Notes: generated from the letters alone by a model not told the origin. A stretch of 64,000 nt of DNA from Roseiarcus sp963772555 (GCA_963772555.1 CAVYXQ010000011.1:372001-436000), one strand, 5' to 3'; counted from the stretch's first letter, positions 1-9,324 are shown. Program-made: numbers and translations.

Positions 1-122
1 CAGCGTGGGGGGGGCGTTTTGAGATTCGAGACGGTCGCTATGGCCCCGCGCTCGACGGCTTCGCAACTTCGAGGCGGCGGTCTTGCGCCGCCGCGCATGA
101 AGCATCGAAAGCCGGCGTGGCT

Positions 123-1826
123 TCAGCCGACGTGGGCGCGGGCTTCCTGCTCGCGCAGGTCCTTCTTCGAGATCTTGCCCACCGCGGTTTTCGGCAGGTC
201 GTCGCGGATCTCGAGCGCGCCGATCATCTCATGCTTGCCGAGCCGGTCCTTGAGGAAGTCCTTCAGTTCGTCGAGCGTGAGCGCCGGCGCGCCGGCCTTC
301 AGCTTGACGAAGGCCTTCGGGCGCTCGCCGCGATAGGCGTCCGGAACGCCGATGACGCTCACCTCCTCGACCGAGGGGTGCTGGTAGATCGCCTCCTCGA
401 TGTTGCGCGGATAGACGTTGAAGCCGCCGACGAGCAGCATGTCTTTGGTGCGGTCGACGATATAGAGGTAGCCGTCGTCGTCCATATATCCGACGTCGCC
501 GGTGCGGAAGAACCCGTCCGCCGTCATGGCGTTGGCCGTCGCCTCCGGATTCTTCCAGTAGCCCTTGGTGACGTTCGGGCCCTTGACGCAGATCTCGCCG
601 CGCTCGCCGAGCGGGACTTCGCGATCCGGATCCGCGACGTCGATGAATTTCATTTCAGTCCGCGGAACTGGAATTCCACAGGACCCCGGCTTCGCCGGAC
701 CGGCGTGAGGCTTGAAAGTGCCGGCCGGCGACGTTTCCGTCATCCCCCAGCCTCCCTCCGTCAGGAAGCAGCCGGTGGCGGCCTGAAACTGTTGCTGCAA
801 TATGACCGGCAACGGAGCCCCGCCCGTCGAGCAGCGCTTGAGTGAAGAGAGATCGAAGGCCGAGATATTTGGCAGGCTGAGGAGCGCGATATGCATCGTC
901 GGGACGCCCGGAAAGTGGGTGACCTTTCTCGCTACGATGTCCCTCGCCACGGCCGCAGGATCGAAACGGGGGTGCAGGATGACTTCGGCCCCCAGTCGGA
1001 GCGAGACGATCAAAACCGCGGATAGCCCGAAAATGTGAAAGAGGGGCAGGGCGCAAAGAACCCGCTCATTGCCCACCTCATAGTCAGAGGTCTCGTTTCG
1101 CGTCACGATTTCCTCATATTGCGAGCAGGCGGCCGTCAGATTGGAGTGGCTCAGCATCGCGCCTTTCGGCGCGCCTGTCGTGCCGCCGGTGTACTGGATG
1201 ACCGCAAGGGCCTCGGTCAGGTCGCCGAGCGGATGGGCCTCAAAGCGGCCGTCATTGTCGAGGAGGTCGCCGAACGCGACGCGGCGCTCGTCGTGTTTGA
1301 CTGCCACCAGCATGCCGCCCGCGGTCATCTGCGCCTTCACCGGTTCGGGCGCGAGCGCGAATTCCGCGAACTCGCCGACGATCAGACGCTTGAGGCGCGT
1401 CGTCGCCAGGAGCTTTTCCGCCTGAGGATAAAGCGAGGCGAGATCGAGGGTGACCAGGTAGTCCGTCTCGCTGTCCTTTATCTTCGCTTCGAGCGCGCGC
1501 AGGGCGTCGAGCGGCGAGTAATTCACCACCGTTCCGCCGGCCTTCAAGACGCCGAAGAAGGCGATGACGTAATGGGGCGTATTCGGCAGATAGAGGCCGA
1601 CATGAACGCCAGGCCCGACGCCGAGTTTCTGGAAGCCAGCGGCCGCGCGGTTGGAGAGCGCCTCGAGCTCGGCATAGGCGATGCGCTTGTCCATGAACTC
1701 AAGCGCAGGCAGCGGGCCGAAGCGCTTCGCCGCGGTCTCGAGCACGCTTTGCACCGGCGCGATCTCGATCGGCGCGTCCCAACGCACTCCCGTTGGATAG
1801 GACTTGAGCCACGGCCGAGCGGTCAT
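123..1826 (-). CDS. fadD: long-chain fatty-acid--CoA ligase (AMP-binding)
   Basis: A 567-residue member of the ANL superfamily that activates a carboxylic acid, probably a long-chain fatty acid, to its CoA thioester through an acyl-adenylate. The P-loop-like motif YTGGTTGAPKG starts near residue 212, the adenine-binding GMTETSP near 361, the hinge aspartate in RTGD near 442, and the C-terminal catalytic lysine in PKTAVGK near 551, so all core motifs are intact and the length is normal. A GGAGG ribosome site lies five bases upstream of the ATG at 1826. It stands alone, divergent from the SDR gene at 2013. Substrate chain length cannot be read from the sequence, so FadD is the family-level name. 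Confidence 0.9.
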   Translation of the reverse strand: MTARPWLKSYPTGVRWDAPIEIAPVQSVLETAAKRFGPLPALEFMDKRIAYAELEALSNRAAAGFQKLGVGPGVHVGLYLPNTPHYVIAFFGVLKAGGTVVNYSPLDALRALEAKIKDSETDYLVTLDLASLYPQAEKLLATTRLKRLIVGEFAEFALAPEPVKAQMTAGGMLVAVKHDERRVAFGDLLDNDGRFEAHPLGDLTEALAVIQYTGGTTGAPKGAMLSHSNLTAACSQYEEIVTRNETSDYEVGNERVLCALPLFHIFGLSAVLIVSLRLGAEVILHPRFDPAAVARDIVARKVTHFPGVPTMHIALLSLPNISAFDLSSLKRCSTGGAPLPVILQQQFQAATGCFLTEGGWGMTETSPAGTFKPHAGPAKPGSCGIPVPRTEMKFIDVADPDREVPLGERGEICVKGPNVTKGYWKNPEATANAMTADGFFRTGDVGYMDDDGYLYIVDRTKDMLLVGGFNVYPRNIEEAIYQHPSVEEVSVIGVPDAYRGERPKAFVKLKAGAPALTLDELKDFLKDRLGKHEMIGALEIRDDLPKTAVGKISKKDLREQEARAHVG

Positions 1827-2012
1827 GTCGCCTCCGGATTTCCCTGTCTCCTCGCGTCACGCGCTTCGACGCGCCGGCGCGAGCCTTGAATTGCGTGGAT
1901 TGGCCGAAGCCGTCAACCCCGACGCCTTCCCTAAGCTTCCGTTGCGCGACCCCCTTGCCCGGGTGCAGGATCGTCCGCATCGCGGCAGGATCGCGCTTTC
2001 GAGGAGACTGGG

Positions 2013-2723
2013 ATGGCTGATAAGAAACCTCCGGTCTGCGCCGTCGTCGGCGTCGGCCCCGGCAACGGCGAGGCCCTCGCCCGGCGCTTTTCGGCCGATG
2101 GCTACGCAGTGGCGCTCCTGGCGCGCCGGACCGATCTCAGCGCCCGGTTGGCTGAGGAACTGCCGCGCGCCCGGGCCTATGCTTGCGACGCGGCCGAAGC
2201 GAAGTCGGTCGAAGCGGCGTTCGAGAAGATCCGCGCCGATCTCGGCGAGGTCGACGTTCTGCTCTTCAACGCCGGCTCGGGCGTCTGGGGCACGATCGAG
2301 GAGGTCTCGCCGGAAGATTTCGAGCGCGCCTGGCGGGTCAATACGCTCGGCCTCTTCCTCGCCGCGCGGCAGGCGATCCCGGCGATGCGCCGGCGAGGCC
2401 AGGGGGCGATCATCGTCGTCGGCGCGACCGCCTCGCGCCGCGGCGTCGCCGGGACCGCCGCCTTTGCGCCGGCGAAGATGGCGCAGCGCGGGCTTACCGA
2501 ATCGATGGCGCGCCATCTGTGGCCAGACGGAATCCATGTCGCGCTGATCATCGTCGACGGCGGCGTCCGCTCGGCAGCCGCCAAAGCGCGCTTTCCAGAC
2601 CGCCCGGAGGATGCCCTGATCGCGCCGTCCGGCGTCGCCGACATCGCCGCCAATCTCGTCCGGCAGGACCGCTCCGCCTGGAGCTTCGAGGTCGAGGCGC
2701 GGCCTTACGCCGAGAAGTGGTGA
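2013..2723 (+). CDS. SDR-family oxidoreductase with FxxxK in place of YxxxK
   Basis: A 236-residue Rossmann-fold short-chain dehydrogenase/reductase. The N-terminal dinucleotide loop reads VVGVGPGNG, and the NAG motif (FNAGSG) and the catalytic-region serine (GATAS) are present. At the usual YxxxK position the sequence is FAPAK, so the catalytic tyrosine is replaced by phenylalanine while the lysine is kept. I recall relatives with the same FAxAK form, so this may mark a subfamily rather than a broken enzyme, but ordinary SDR proton-transfer chemistry is doubtful. The start at 2013 follows a purine-rich GGAGACTGGG. The next gene is convergent. The substrate is unknown. Confidence 0.85.
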   Translation: MADKKPPVCAVVGVGPGNGEALARRFSADGYAVALLARRTDLSARLAEELPRARAYACDAAEAKSVEAAFEKIRADLGEVDVLLFNAGSGVWGTIEEVSPEDFERAWRVNTLGLFLAARQAIPAMRRRGQGAIIVVGATASRRGVAGTAAFAPAKMAQRGLTESMARHLWPDGIHVALIIVDGGVRSAAAKARFPDRPEDALIAPSGVADIAANLVRQDRSAWSFEVEARPYAEKW

Positions 2724-2754
2724 GGGCAGGCCGCGACAGTTTGGCCCGCGCCCG

Positions 2755-3453
2755 TCAGGGGGCCGCGAGCAGCCGCGGCAGTTCCGCGAGCGTCCGGATC
2801 TCGAAATCGGGCGCGCCGGGCAGGCGCTCGCGCCGCTGGCCGTAGCGATTGCACCAGATGACTCGCATGCCGAAATCCGAGGCGGCATAGGCGTCCCAGG
2901 CGTTGGACGACTGGAAGGCGATCGCCCGAGCTGGCAGGTCGAGCTGGTCGAGCGCGTAGCGGTAGACCTTCGGATGGGTCTTGAAGACGTTGACCGCGTC
3001 GACCGACAAGATTGCGTCGAAGGATTCGGAGAGCCGAGCGCGTGAGACGAGGGGCGCCAGCATCGCCGGCGAACCGTTCGAGAGAATGGCCGTCTTGAAG
3101 CCGCGACGGCGCAATTCGCTGAGAACTTCTGGAACCTCGGGAAACGGGTCGAGGCCGAGGTAGAGGTCCATGAGGCGCGGCTTCAGCCCCCGCTCTTCGA
3201 GGCCGAGGCTTTCGAGCGCAAAGTCGAGCGCGTCTCCGGTCACCTGCCAGAAGTCGGCGTAGCGGTCCTCGAGGCTTCTGAGCCAAGTGTACTGAAGCTG
3301 CTTGTCGCGCCATAGCGCCGTCAGGGCGGCTCGCTTGTCGTCTGGCACTCCGTCGCAGCGCGACGCGGCCGAGGCGAAGTCGAACAGCGTGCCATAGGCG
3401 TCGAACACGCAGGCGCGGACGCCTTCGAGAGGCTCGGGCGGTGATCCAGTCAA
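2755..3453 (-). CDS. haloacid dehalogenase, type II (HAD superfamily)
   Basis: A 232-residue HAD-superfamily hydrolase of the L-2-haloacid dehalogenase type. The nucleophile aspartate is D18 in VFDAYGTLFD. Motif II is ILSNGSPAML, and the C-terminal motif FQSSNAWDAYAASDFG holds the conserved Ser-Ser-Asn and Asp residues of dehalogenases. These enzymes hydrolyse 2-haloalkanoic acids to 2-hydroxy acids through an aspartyl ester. The start is a TTG at 3453, chosen because an AGGAGG ribosome site sits about six bases upstream. It could also act on phosphate esters, as many HAD proteins do, but the SSN motif favours dehalogenation. Confidence 0.85.
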   Translation of the reverse strand: MTGSPPEPLEGVRACVFDAYGTLFDFASAASRCDGVPDDKRAALTALWRDKQLQYTWLRSLEDRYADFWQVTGDALDFALESLGLEERGLKPRLMDLYLGLDPFPEVPEVLSELRRRGFKTAILSNGSPAMLAPLVSRARLSESFDAILSVDAVNVFKTHPKVYRYALDQLDLPARAIAFQSSNAWDAYAASDFGMRVIWCNRYGQRRERLPGAPDFEIRTLAELPRLLAAP

Positions 3454-3564
3454 GCGTGCCTCCTTTTTCTTACATCCCGCGCTTCCCGGCCGCCGTTCCC
3501 CGCCTCGACGCGAACCCCTCCGTTCCGGGAAGCGAGCTGTTGCACGTGAGCGCGAGCGCAGTCC

Positions 3565-5394
3565 TTAGCGCTGGGCTGCGACGTGCTGCAATTGCCGCTC
3601 CAGGACCTCGATGCGCCTTTGAAGCGTCTCGCTGTCCACCTGCGCATAGGCGATCTCCGCCTGTCGGGCCAAAGTCAGCAACAGCTCGCGTTCGTTGGCG
3701 TCCAGATCGGTTCCGATGACATGGCCGCCGTAGAGAGCGACGGCGAAACAGCGCCGCGGATTGGCGACCGGCACGCCGACAACGGGGCGCGCCACATCCT
3801 TGGGAAAGCGCGCATCGGACGGATCGATTCCGCCGATTCCGTCCAGCGCGAATGCATCGCTCCGGAGCTGTCCGCCCAGGAGCTGCTCGGCGCTCGAGAG
3901 CGTCTCGGCGTTCCCGGGTTCCCAGCCGGCGGCGGCGCGCCGTCGGAAAAGGTCGCCCTCATGGCGGAAGACTGCTGCTGACGCGAGCCCAAGCGCTCGT
4001 GTCGGCTCCTCCGCCATCAGGCGTTCGACTTCGGCGAGGTTGTCGGCGCTCTGGATGGTTCGGCCGACGGCGACGAGCTGCTGCTTCGCATGGTGAAATT
4101 TCCGGTCGAAAAGCCGGTCTGCAAACTCGGTCGCATACTCGTGCGCGCGTGAGAGCAGGAACACGAGGGCCGAGGCGACCATCACCCAGACCCACTCCGG
4201 CAGCTCGATCATCGCATGGATCGTGCCGAACTGTTCGTGAATGAAGAACGCCGGCACGCTGAGCAGCAGGCCGAGCAGCGTGACCCGGCGAAGCGGGTTC
4301 CAGACGCTGACGACAGTCGGACGTCGCACCGCTTCCACGACGAAGAGGCACAGGACGCCATTGATCAGATAGATGAGGCTGGACACATCCTCGGGAACGC
4401 CGCCCTGCCAGAACCGATCGGTCAGCAGCGAGGTCTCCTGCGACAACTCGGCGAACGAATACGCGGGCAGGCCGATCAGGCAGCCCCAGATCACCCAGCG
4501 CATGCGCTGGTAGTCCCGCGGCGTCAGGTCGGGACGCCGCCCGATGAGGATGAGGATCGCCGCGGCGCCGACCGGGAAGCCCATCAGGGTCGAGGCCCGC
4601 ATCCAGCTTTCGGTCCTGTAGCCGAAGAGGCTGCCGAGGCTCGCCAGGTCGATCAACAGGAGAAGGGCGGCGATCGCCGGCAGCGCGCGTTCCACCGAGC
4701 GCCACCGACCTTCCACGCGGTCTACCGGCGCCCTGAGGGCGAAAAGCAGCAAACCCGCATAGGCCGCCGCCTGGAGAACGCAGGAGAGAACGTCCTGAAC
4801 CATCAGCGCGCGCGGCCACTGCTGCAGCCAGGCATAGAACTCGTAGGACTGGCCTGGGTTGAACTGCATCGCGTAGACGAAGAAGCCCCAGGTCATCGGG
4901 CCGGGACGAATCCAGACCAGCCAGGCCGCGCCGAGCACGACCAGGACGCCCGCGATCTCGTTGAGCACCAGCATGAGGTTGAGCGCCCGGTTGGGAGGGC
5001 GCGGCTCGGAGACCAACCTCACCGTATGCGCGGGGCGGTCGGGGGTCGCAACGATCAGCAGCTTCGCCTCACGGCCGGGCATCACATAGTTCACCCCGCC
5101 CCACATGGCGAGGTTCGCGGCGCAGACGCTCGTGTCGACCGGAATGCAACGCATGCCCATGAGGTCGATCTCATCGCCAACCCGGAGACCCGCCCGCCAG
5201 GCGGGGGAATCCTCGTCACGGTCGAAGGGCCCACGCACGTCGTAGACGAGGCCGTCGGCGTTGGTGGTGAGACCGAACGACCCGAGCGGATACAGGATCC
5301 GGTAGGGGCCGGGGACAATCATCGCCAGCGCGTAGAGCGTCAACAGCGCCAGGATGACGCGCCCGACGAGGCTCGGGCCGTTCGACTCACGCAT
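3565..5394 (-). CDS. PDZ-containing multi-pass membrane protein with C-terminal GAF-like domain
   Basis: A 609-residue protein of unassigned function. It has an N-terminal membrane segment (about residues 10-30), a PDZ-like domain in the periplasm (about 35-130, with WRAGLRVGDEIDLMG as the typical PDZ loop), a block of about seven hydrophobic helices (about 145-420), and a soluble C-terminal part resembling a GAF sensor. That part ends in a short coiled coil (SETLQRRIEVLERQLQHV). No histidine-kinase H-box or ATPase domain follows. Two MHYT/7TM-type features are suggested only by hydrophobicity. The next gene in the same direction, a GNAT, ends 43 bases upstream. A signalling or membrane-sensing role is an inference. 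Confidence 0.7.
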   Translation of the reverse strand: MRESNGPSLVGRVILALLTLYALAMIVPGPYRILYPLGSFGLTTNADGLVYDVRGPFDRDEDSPAWRAGLRVGDEIDLMGMRCIPVDTSVCAANLAMWGGVNYVMPGREAKLLIVATPDRPAHTVRLVSEPRPPNRALNLMLVLNEIAGVLVVLGAAWLVWIRPGPMTWGFFVYAMQFNPGQSYEFYAWLQQWPRALMVQDVLSCVLQAAAYAGLLLFALRAPVDRVEGRWRSVERALPAIAALLLLIDLASLGSLFGYRTESWMRASTLMGFPVGAAAILILIGRRPDLTPRDYQRMRWVIWGCLIGLPAYSFAELSQETSLLTDRFWQGGVPEDVSSLIYLINGVLCLFVVEAVRRPTVVSVWNPLRRVTLLGLLLSVPAFFIHEQFGTIHAMIELPEWVWVMVASALVFLLSRAHEYATEFADRLFDRKFHHAKQQLVAVGRTIQSADNLAEVERLMAEEPTRALGLASAAVFRHEGDLFRRRAAAGWEPGNAETLSSAEQLLGGQLRSDAFALDGIGGIDPSDARFPKDVARPVVGVPVANPRRCFAVALYGGHVIGTDLDANERELLLTLARQAEIAYAQVDSETLQRRIEVLERQLQHVAAQR

Positions 5395-5437
5395 CCGCCG
5401 TCGGTCGCCTCAGGGAGGTTAAAAGGAGCGCCGCAGG

Positions 5438-5983
5438 CTACCCTCTGCGGAGGTCCTTGTACATGAGCCGCGTGGCGTCGTAGCGCTCATCGAAAGGGTT
5501 GCGGGCATAGAGCGGGATCGTCCCGGCCAGCAAATAGCCGAGCGAGCGGTAGAGCGCCTCCGCCGCGTCGCCGGCGGTGTCGAGGGTTAGGAGCCAGCGG
5601 CCCGCTTCGGCAGCGCGGCGCTCAATCTCGAGCATCAGCGCGCGGGCAATCCCAGCGCGCCGCGCCCTCGGGTCGACCAGCACTTTTGACACCTCGCCGC
5701 GATGGCGCTGATTCGGCATCGTGTCGAGGTCGAGCTGCGCAGTCCCCGCGATCGTCTCGCCGAGCCGCGCGACCAGCACGATCCGCTTCGGCTTCGCGCC
5801 GGCGAGCGACGGGGCGACCCTGTTGCGCCAGAAGGCGCGCGCCTCGTCCATGTCGTAGGGCAGCACGAAGCCGACGCTCGCGCCCTCGTGCACGCACGCG
5901 TGCAGAATTTCGGCGAGGCGCTCGAGACTCTCGTCGAGGGTGGCGGAATCGAGCGCAGCGATGCTCGCGGTTCGGGAAGTCAT
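5438..5983 (-). CDS. GNAT-family N-acetyltransferase
   Basis: A 181-residue GNAT acetyltransferase. The acetyl-CoA pyrophosphate-binding loop is seen as RRAGIARAL after the beta-4 strand VSKVLVDPRA, and the C-terminal LYRSLGY is typical of the fold. I chose the ATG at 5983 because the longer upstream reading is the tail of the preceding gene in another frame. The start lies four bases after the stop of the transglutaminase-like gene, so the two are probably co-transcribed behind the Kup transporter gene. The acyl acceptor is unknown. Confidence 0.85.
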   Translation of the reverse strand: MTSRTASIAALDSATLDESLERLAEILHACVHEGASVGFVLPYDMDEARAFWRNRVAPSLAGAKPKRIVLVARLGETIAGTAQLDLDTMPNQRHRGEVSKVLVDPRARRAGIARALMLEIERRAAEAGRWLLTLDTAGDAAEALYRSLGYLLAGTIPLYARNPFDERYDATRLMYKDLRRG

Positions 5984-5987
5984 GGCG

Positions 5988-6810
5988 TCACAACTCTCGC
6001 CAGTCCGGGCGGACGTCGACGAACGTTCTCTCCGGATTCGACGCCAGGCGATCGAGCAAGGCGATCTCTTTCCCCTCGACCACGCGCTTCGCCGAGGGCG
6101 CATCTCGCCAACCGTCCCAAACGCAAGTCTCCTGACCGTTCAGCGCGCCGTGATCGCGGAGCACATTCACCTTGATGAACCACAGCCCGACCGCCGCGCC
6201 ATGTCCGAACCGATCGGGATCCGCGCGTCCCGCGCGGCGTTCGCGCCATGCTTCGCCGGCAGTCATGAACGATTCGCGGGGAACCTCGGCAGGATCGAAT
6301 CGTACTCTGGAGTTTCTCCCGCAGCGCTTCGTCGAGCTGAGCGTCGGCGAGACGCCAGGCCCTGGCGGGGCGATCCCGGTATTCGCAAACCCAGTGATCC
6401 TCCCAGTGATCGCTGAAGTAGGAGGCAAAGCCGCATCTGAGCCGGGCGGGAACGCCTTTGCTGCGCAGAAACGAACACAGCATCAACGAAAAGTCGCGGC
6501 ACGTGCCGACGGATCGTCTGGGAGGCGGGCGCATCGCATGCAGCGGGCGGGGGTCGATTTCGAGAATGTGGTCGAGTCGCTCGGCGAGGGAGAGCGTTTT
6601 CCGTGCGTCGGCGGAAACTCGCCGATTGTCGACCGAATCTTCGTCCAGCCAGTCCGAGTGGATCAACAGGCCCTGGATAACGCCGATGAGAGCGCCAAGT
6701 TCGGCAGGAAGATAATCGACGAGCGCCGCGTGCGGGCCAGGATTGGACATGCGGCTGTGGTCAAGCCATCTGGCGACTTCGGCGGCAGATCTTTTCGATG
6801 CTCGCCTCAT
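5988..6810 (-). CDS. transglutaminase-like protein, frameshifted
   Basis: A transglutaminase-like (papain-fold) protein of about 273 residues if one base is removed. The first ATG (6810) overlaps the stop of the Kup gene as ATGA. The catalytic triad is intact and sits before the break: C104 in GTCRDFS, H139 in DHWVCEY, D156 in LADAQLD. The reading then leaves frame at about 6302-6316, and the continuation (RFDPAEVPRESF to PDWREL) is found in the next frame, ending at 5988. One extra base explains this. Members of this family are cysteine proteases or amidases of unknown bacterial role. As the active site and both halves are well conserved, sequencing error is as likely as inactivation. Confidence 0.75.
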
Positions 6811-8768
6811 CGCAGCCTCACCGGGATAATCTCGACCGTCAGCTGCACCTCGTCGCCGAGGCCGTAGTAGGAATAGGCCGGCCGCGAGACCTGGCGCAGG
6901 AAGAGGAACAGGTTCAGCCGCAAGCGCTTGAAGAGATTGCTTCGGCGCGGCGGCAGCAGATTTTCCTGCATCACGTGCACGATCCACTGATGCGCGTCGC
7001 TCGGCAGGTCGATTTCCTTGTGCCGGGCGAGATCTTCGAGCGCGCGTTCGACATTGGGCTCCTCCAGGAAGCCGAATGAAAGCTCGACGCCAATGACGCC
7101 GCCGCGGCCCTCCTCGCGATCGAACACGGTAACCCGATAGCGGCTGCCGTGAATGTAGGGCGTTTTCTTGTGCGCGACTTCGACGAACACGAGATTGCGC
7201 GGCAAGACGCCGGTGCGCTCGGCGATGAGGCGGATCAGCGACGGCGCGCGGTCGCCGAGCGCCCTGAGCGGCCGCGGCGACATGATGAGCGCGTTGCGCT
7301 GGAGATAATGGCGGCTCGACCGGTGCAGCGCAACGACCTCGCCCATCGTCATCGTCGCCATGGCGTTGTGGGCGGCGTAGGTCGCCTTGCGGCCCCAGCG
7401 CCAGGTCGCCATGGCGGCGAAGGCTGCGGTCCCGATCGCGACCGGGACATAGCCACCCTCGAATAGCTTGAGCAGGCTGGCGAGGAGGAAGGAGGCGTTG
7501 AGCGCCGTCAGCGGCCCCCAGACGATTGCCGTCGTCGCACGGCTCCATCGCCATTCGCGCCTGGCAACCGCAATCATCGCCGCCGAGGTGATCACCATGA
7601 CGCCGGACACGGCAAGGCCGTAAGCCGCCGCCAGAGACCCGCTCGAACCGAACGACAGGACGAGCGCCACGCAACCGATCAGCAGCGCCCAGTTGACGAC
7701 CGGGATGTAGACCTGACCCTCGTGCGCGTGGTGGGTATGCTTGATGTTGAGCCGGGGGAAGAGGCCAAGGCGGATCGCCTGCGACACGAGCGAGAAAGCG
7801 CCGGAAATCAGCGCCTGCGAGGCGATGACGGTCGCGGCGGTGGCCAGGACGATGAGCGGCATCAGCAGCCACGGCGGCGCGAGCGCATAGAAGAGTTTGT
7901 CGTCGGCGGGGCGCGCGCCCCCGATCACATAGGCCCCTTGGCCCAGATAGTTGATCAGCAGCGCGGGATAGACGATCGCGAACCAGGAGAGCCGGATCGG
8001 CAGCGCGCCGAAATGGCCGACGTCGGCGTACATGGCCTCGCCGCCGGTGACGACCAGCATCAAGGCGCCGAGAATAAGGAGCGCCTCGAAAAAATGCGCG
8101 CGTCCGAGGAAGGCCAGGCCATGGAGCGGATTGAAGGCCGCGAGAATTTGCGGATGGGCCGCGACTGACGCGGCGCCGAGCGCAGCGATGGCCGCGAACC
8201 ACATGAGCACGATCGGCCCGAACACGAAACCGACTCCCGAGGCCCCCTTGAACTGAACGGCGAAGAGGGCGATCAACAGTCCGAGGGTGACCGGAACGAC
8301 GGCGCCGGCGAGGCCCGGCGCGGCGACGCCGAGGCCCTCGACCGCCGACAAGACGCTGATCGCCGGGGTGATCATGCCATCGCCGATCAGGAGGCCCGCG
8401 CCGGCCATCAGCGCCCAGAGCAGCATGCGCGCCCGGCGGTCGGCGCGATCGTGCAGGAGTCCATAGAGGGCAAAGACGCCGCCCTCGCCGTCGTTCTGGG
8501 CGCGCAGAACGAAGATCGCATATTTGATCGCGACGATGAGAGAGAGCGTCCAGATGACGAGCGAGACGGCGCCGAGCGCGTCCCCGGGGCCGCGCGGCGG
8601 GGCGAGCCGGAAAATCTGGTCCATCGCATAGAGGGGCGACGTGCCGATGTCGCCGTAGACGACGCCGAGAGCGCCGAGCGCGAGCGGACCAATCCCGCCG
8701 CTGGGCGCATGTTCGGTCACCGCGCGGCTGGCGCGGTCCCGGAGAGATCGATCGGCGATAAGAGACAT
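6807..8768 (-). CDS. kup: Kup-type low-affinity potassium transporter
   Basis: A 653-residue K+ uptake permease of the KUP/HAK/KT family, probably a K+/H+ symporter of the inner membrane. The signature GVVYGDIGTSPLYAMD lies near residue 35, followed by about twelve hydrophobic segments to roughly residue 450 and a hydrophilic C-terminal domain. GDGMITPAISVLSAVEG is also characteristic. The start at 8768 gives the usual short cytosolic N-terminus; an upstream in-frame stretch lacks family features. It is the first gene of an apparent operon with the transglutaminase-like gene (overlap of four bases) and the GNAT gene. Confidence 0.93.
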   Translation of the reverse strand: MSLIADRSLRDRASRAVTEHAPSGGIGPLALGALGVVYGDIGTSPLYAMDQIFRLAPPRGPGDALGAVSLVIWTLSLIVAIKYAIFVLRAQNDGEGGVFALYGLLHDRADRRARMLLWALMAGAGLLIGDGMITPAISVLSAVEGLGVAAPGLAGAVVPVTLGLLIALFAVQFKGASGVGFVFGPIVLMWFAAIAALGAASVAAHPQILAAFNPLHGLAFLGRAHFFEALLILGALMLVVTGGEAMYADVGHFGALPIRLSWFAIVYPALLINYLGQGAYVIGGARPADDKLFYALAPPWLLMPLIVLATAATVIASQALISGAFSLVSQAIRLGLFPRLNIKHTHHAHEGQVYIPVVNWALLIGCVALVLSFGSSGSLAAAYGLAVSGVMVITSAAMIAVARREWRWSRATTAIVWGPLTALNASFLLASLLKLFEGGYVPVAIGTAAFAAMATWRWGRKATYAAHNAMATMTMGEVVALHRSSRHYLQRNALIMSPRPLRALGDRAPSLIRLIAERTGVLPRNLVFVEVAHKKTPYIHGSRYRVTVFDREEGRGGVIGVELSFGFLEEPNVERALEDLARHKEIDLPSDAHQWIVHVMQENLLPPRRSNLFKRLRLNLFLFLRQVSRPAYSYYGLGDEVQLTVEIIPVRLR

Positions 8769-9078
8769 GATGCAGGCGTATGGATCGCCACCTTGCAGTG
8801 AGAGCCGGCGAGAGGCAACGCGACACATCCGCCCAGGCGGGGCAGTCGATTCGGCTGGTTTCCGCGGCGTCTTCGACAATTGTCCGCGCTTTTCGGCCAT
8901 AAGCTGGTCCGCGCCAATAGTCCCTGCGCATTCTGGAGGACCACGCGACCCTCGCCAAGCCTGGGTGGATGGGGCAGACAGTGAGGCTCGGCCGGGGCGC
9001 GATCTGGGCGTATCGCGCGGGGTTGCGCCCCGGGACGCGTTGGTATAACCGCGGGCGCTTGGCAAACGGAGAGAGTCT
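8769..9078. other. intergenic region between divergent genes
   Basis: About 310 bases separate kup (minus strand) from a small membrane-protein gene (plus strand). It should hold promoters for both directions. I see no recognisable operator, riboswitch, repeat or convincing open reading frame in it, and could not single out a promoter by eye. Confidence 0.4.
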
Positions 9079-9324
9079 TTGGCCAACGCCCAGCCAATGA
9101 AAACGATCGACTGGACCAACGCCACAACGCTGATCAGCGTCGCCATTCTGGTTGGAACCGAACTCATTGGCGCTGGCTTCGCCGCCGGCTGGGCGATCGG
9201 CGGCTTGTTCCAGCTCGGCGAGCCGATCACGCACGCGCTTGAAGGTGTTTTCGTCGTGACCGCCCTGACCGGACTCTATTACTTCCTGCGCGCCGCCCTC
9301 GCCCATGAGCCGATTTGGAGATAG
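9079..9324 (+). CDS. small two-helix membrane protein
   Basis: An 81-residue hypothetical protein with two hydrophobic helices (about residues 19-45 and 55-73) separated by GEPITHALEG, and short polar ends. The favoured start is a TTG at 9079 with GGAGAG five bases upstream. An ATG at 9097 would shorten it by six residues. It is divergent from kup and convergent with a dehydrogenase gene. I do not recognise a family. Confidence 0.6.
   Translation: MANAQPMKTIDWTNATTLISVAILVGTELIGAGFAAGWAIGGLFQLGEPITHALEGVFVVTALTGLYYFLRAALAHEPIWR

Noticed and set aside
1..122. Possible coding sequence at the left edge
   Set aside because: The 122 bases downstream of fadD show only shadow frames and a G-run; nothing can be supported.
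6811..9306. Long minus-strand frame running through kup in another register
   Set aside because: Only its last part (6810 downwards) carries the transglutaminase-like domain; the rest is Arg-rich shadow of kup.
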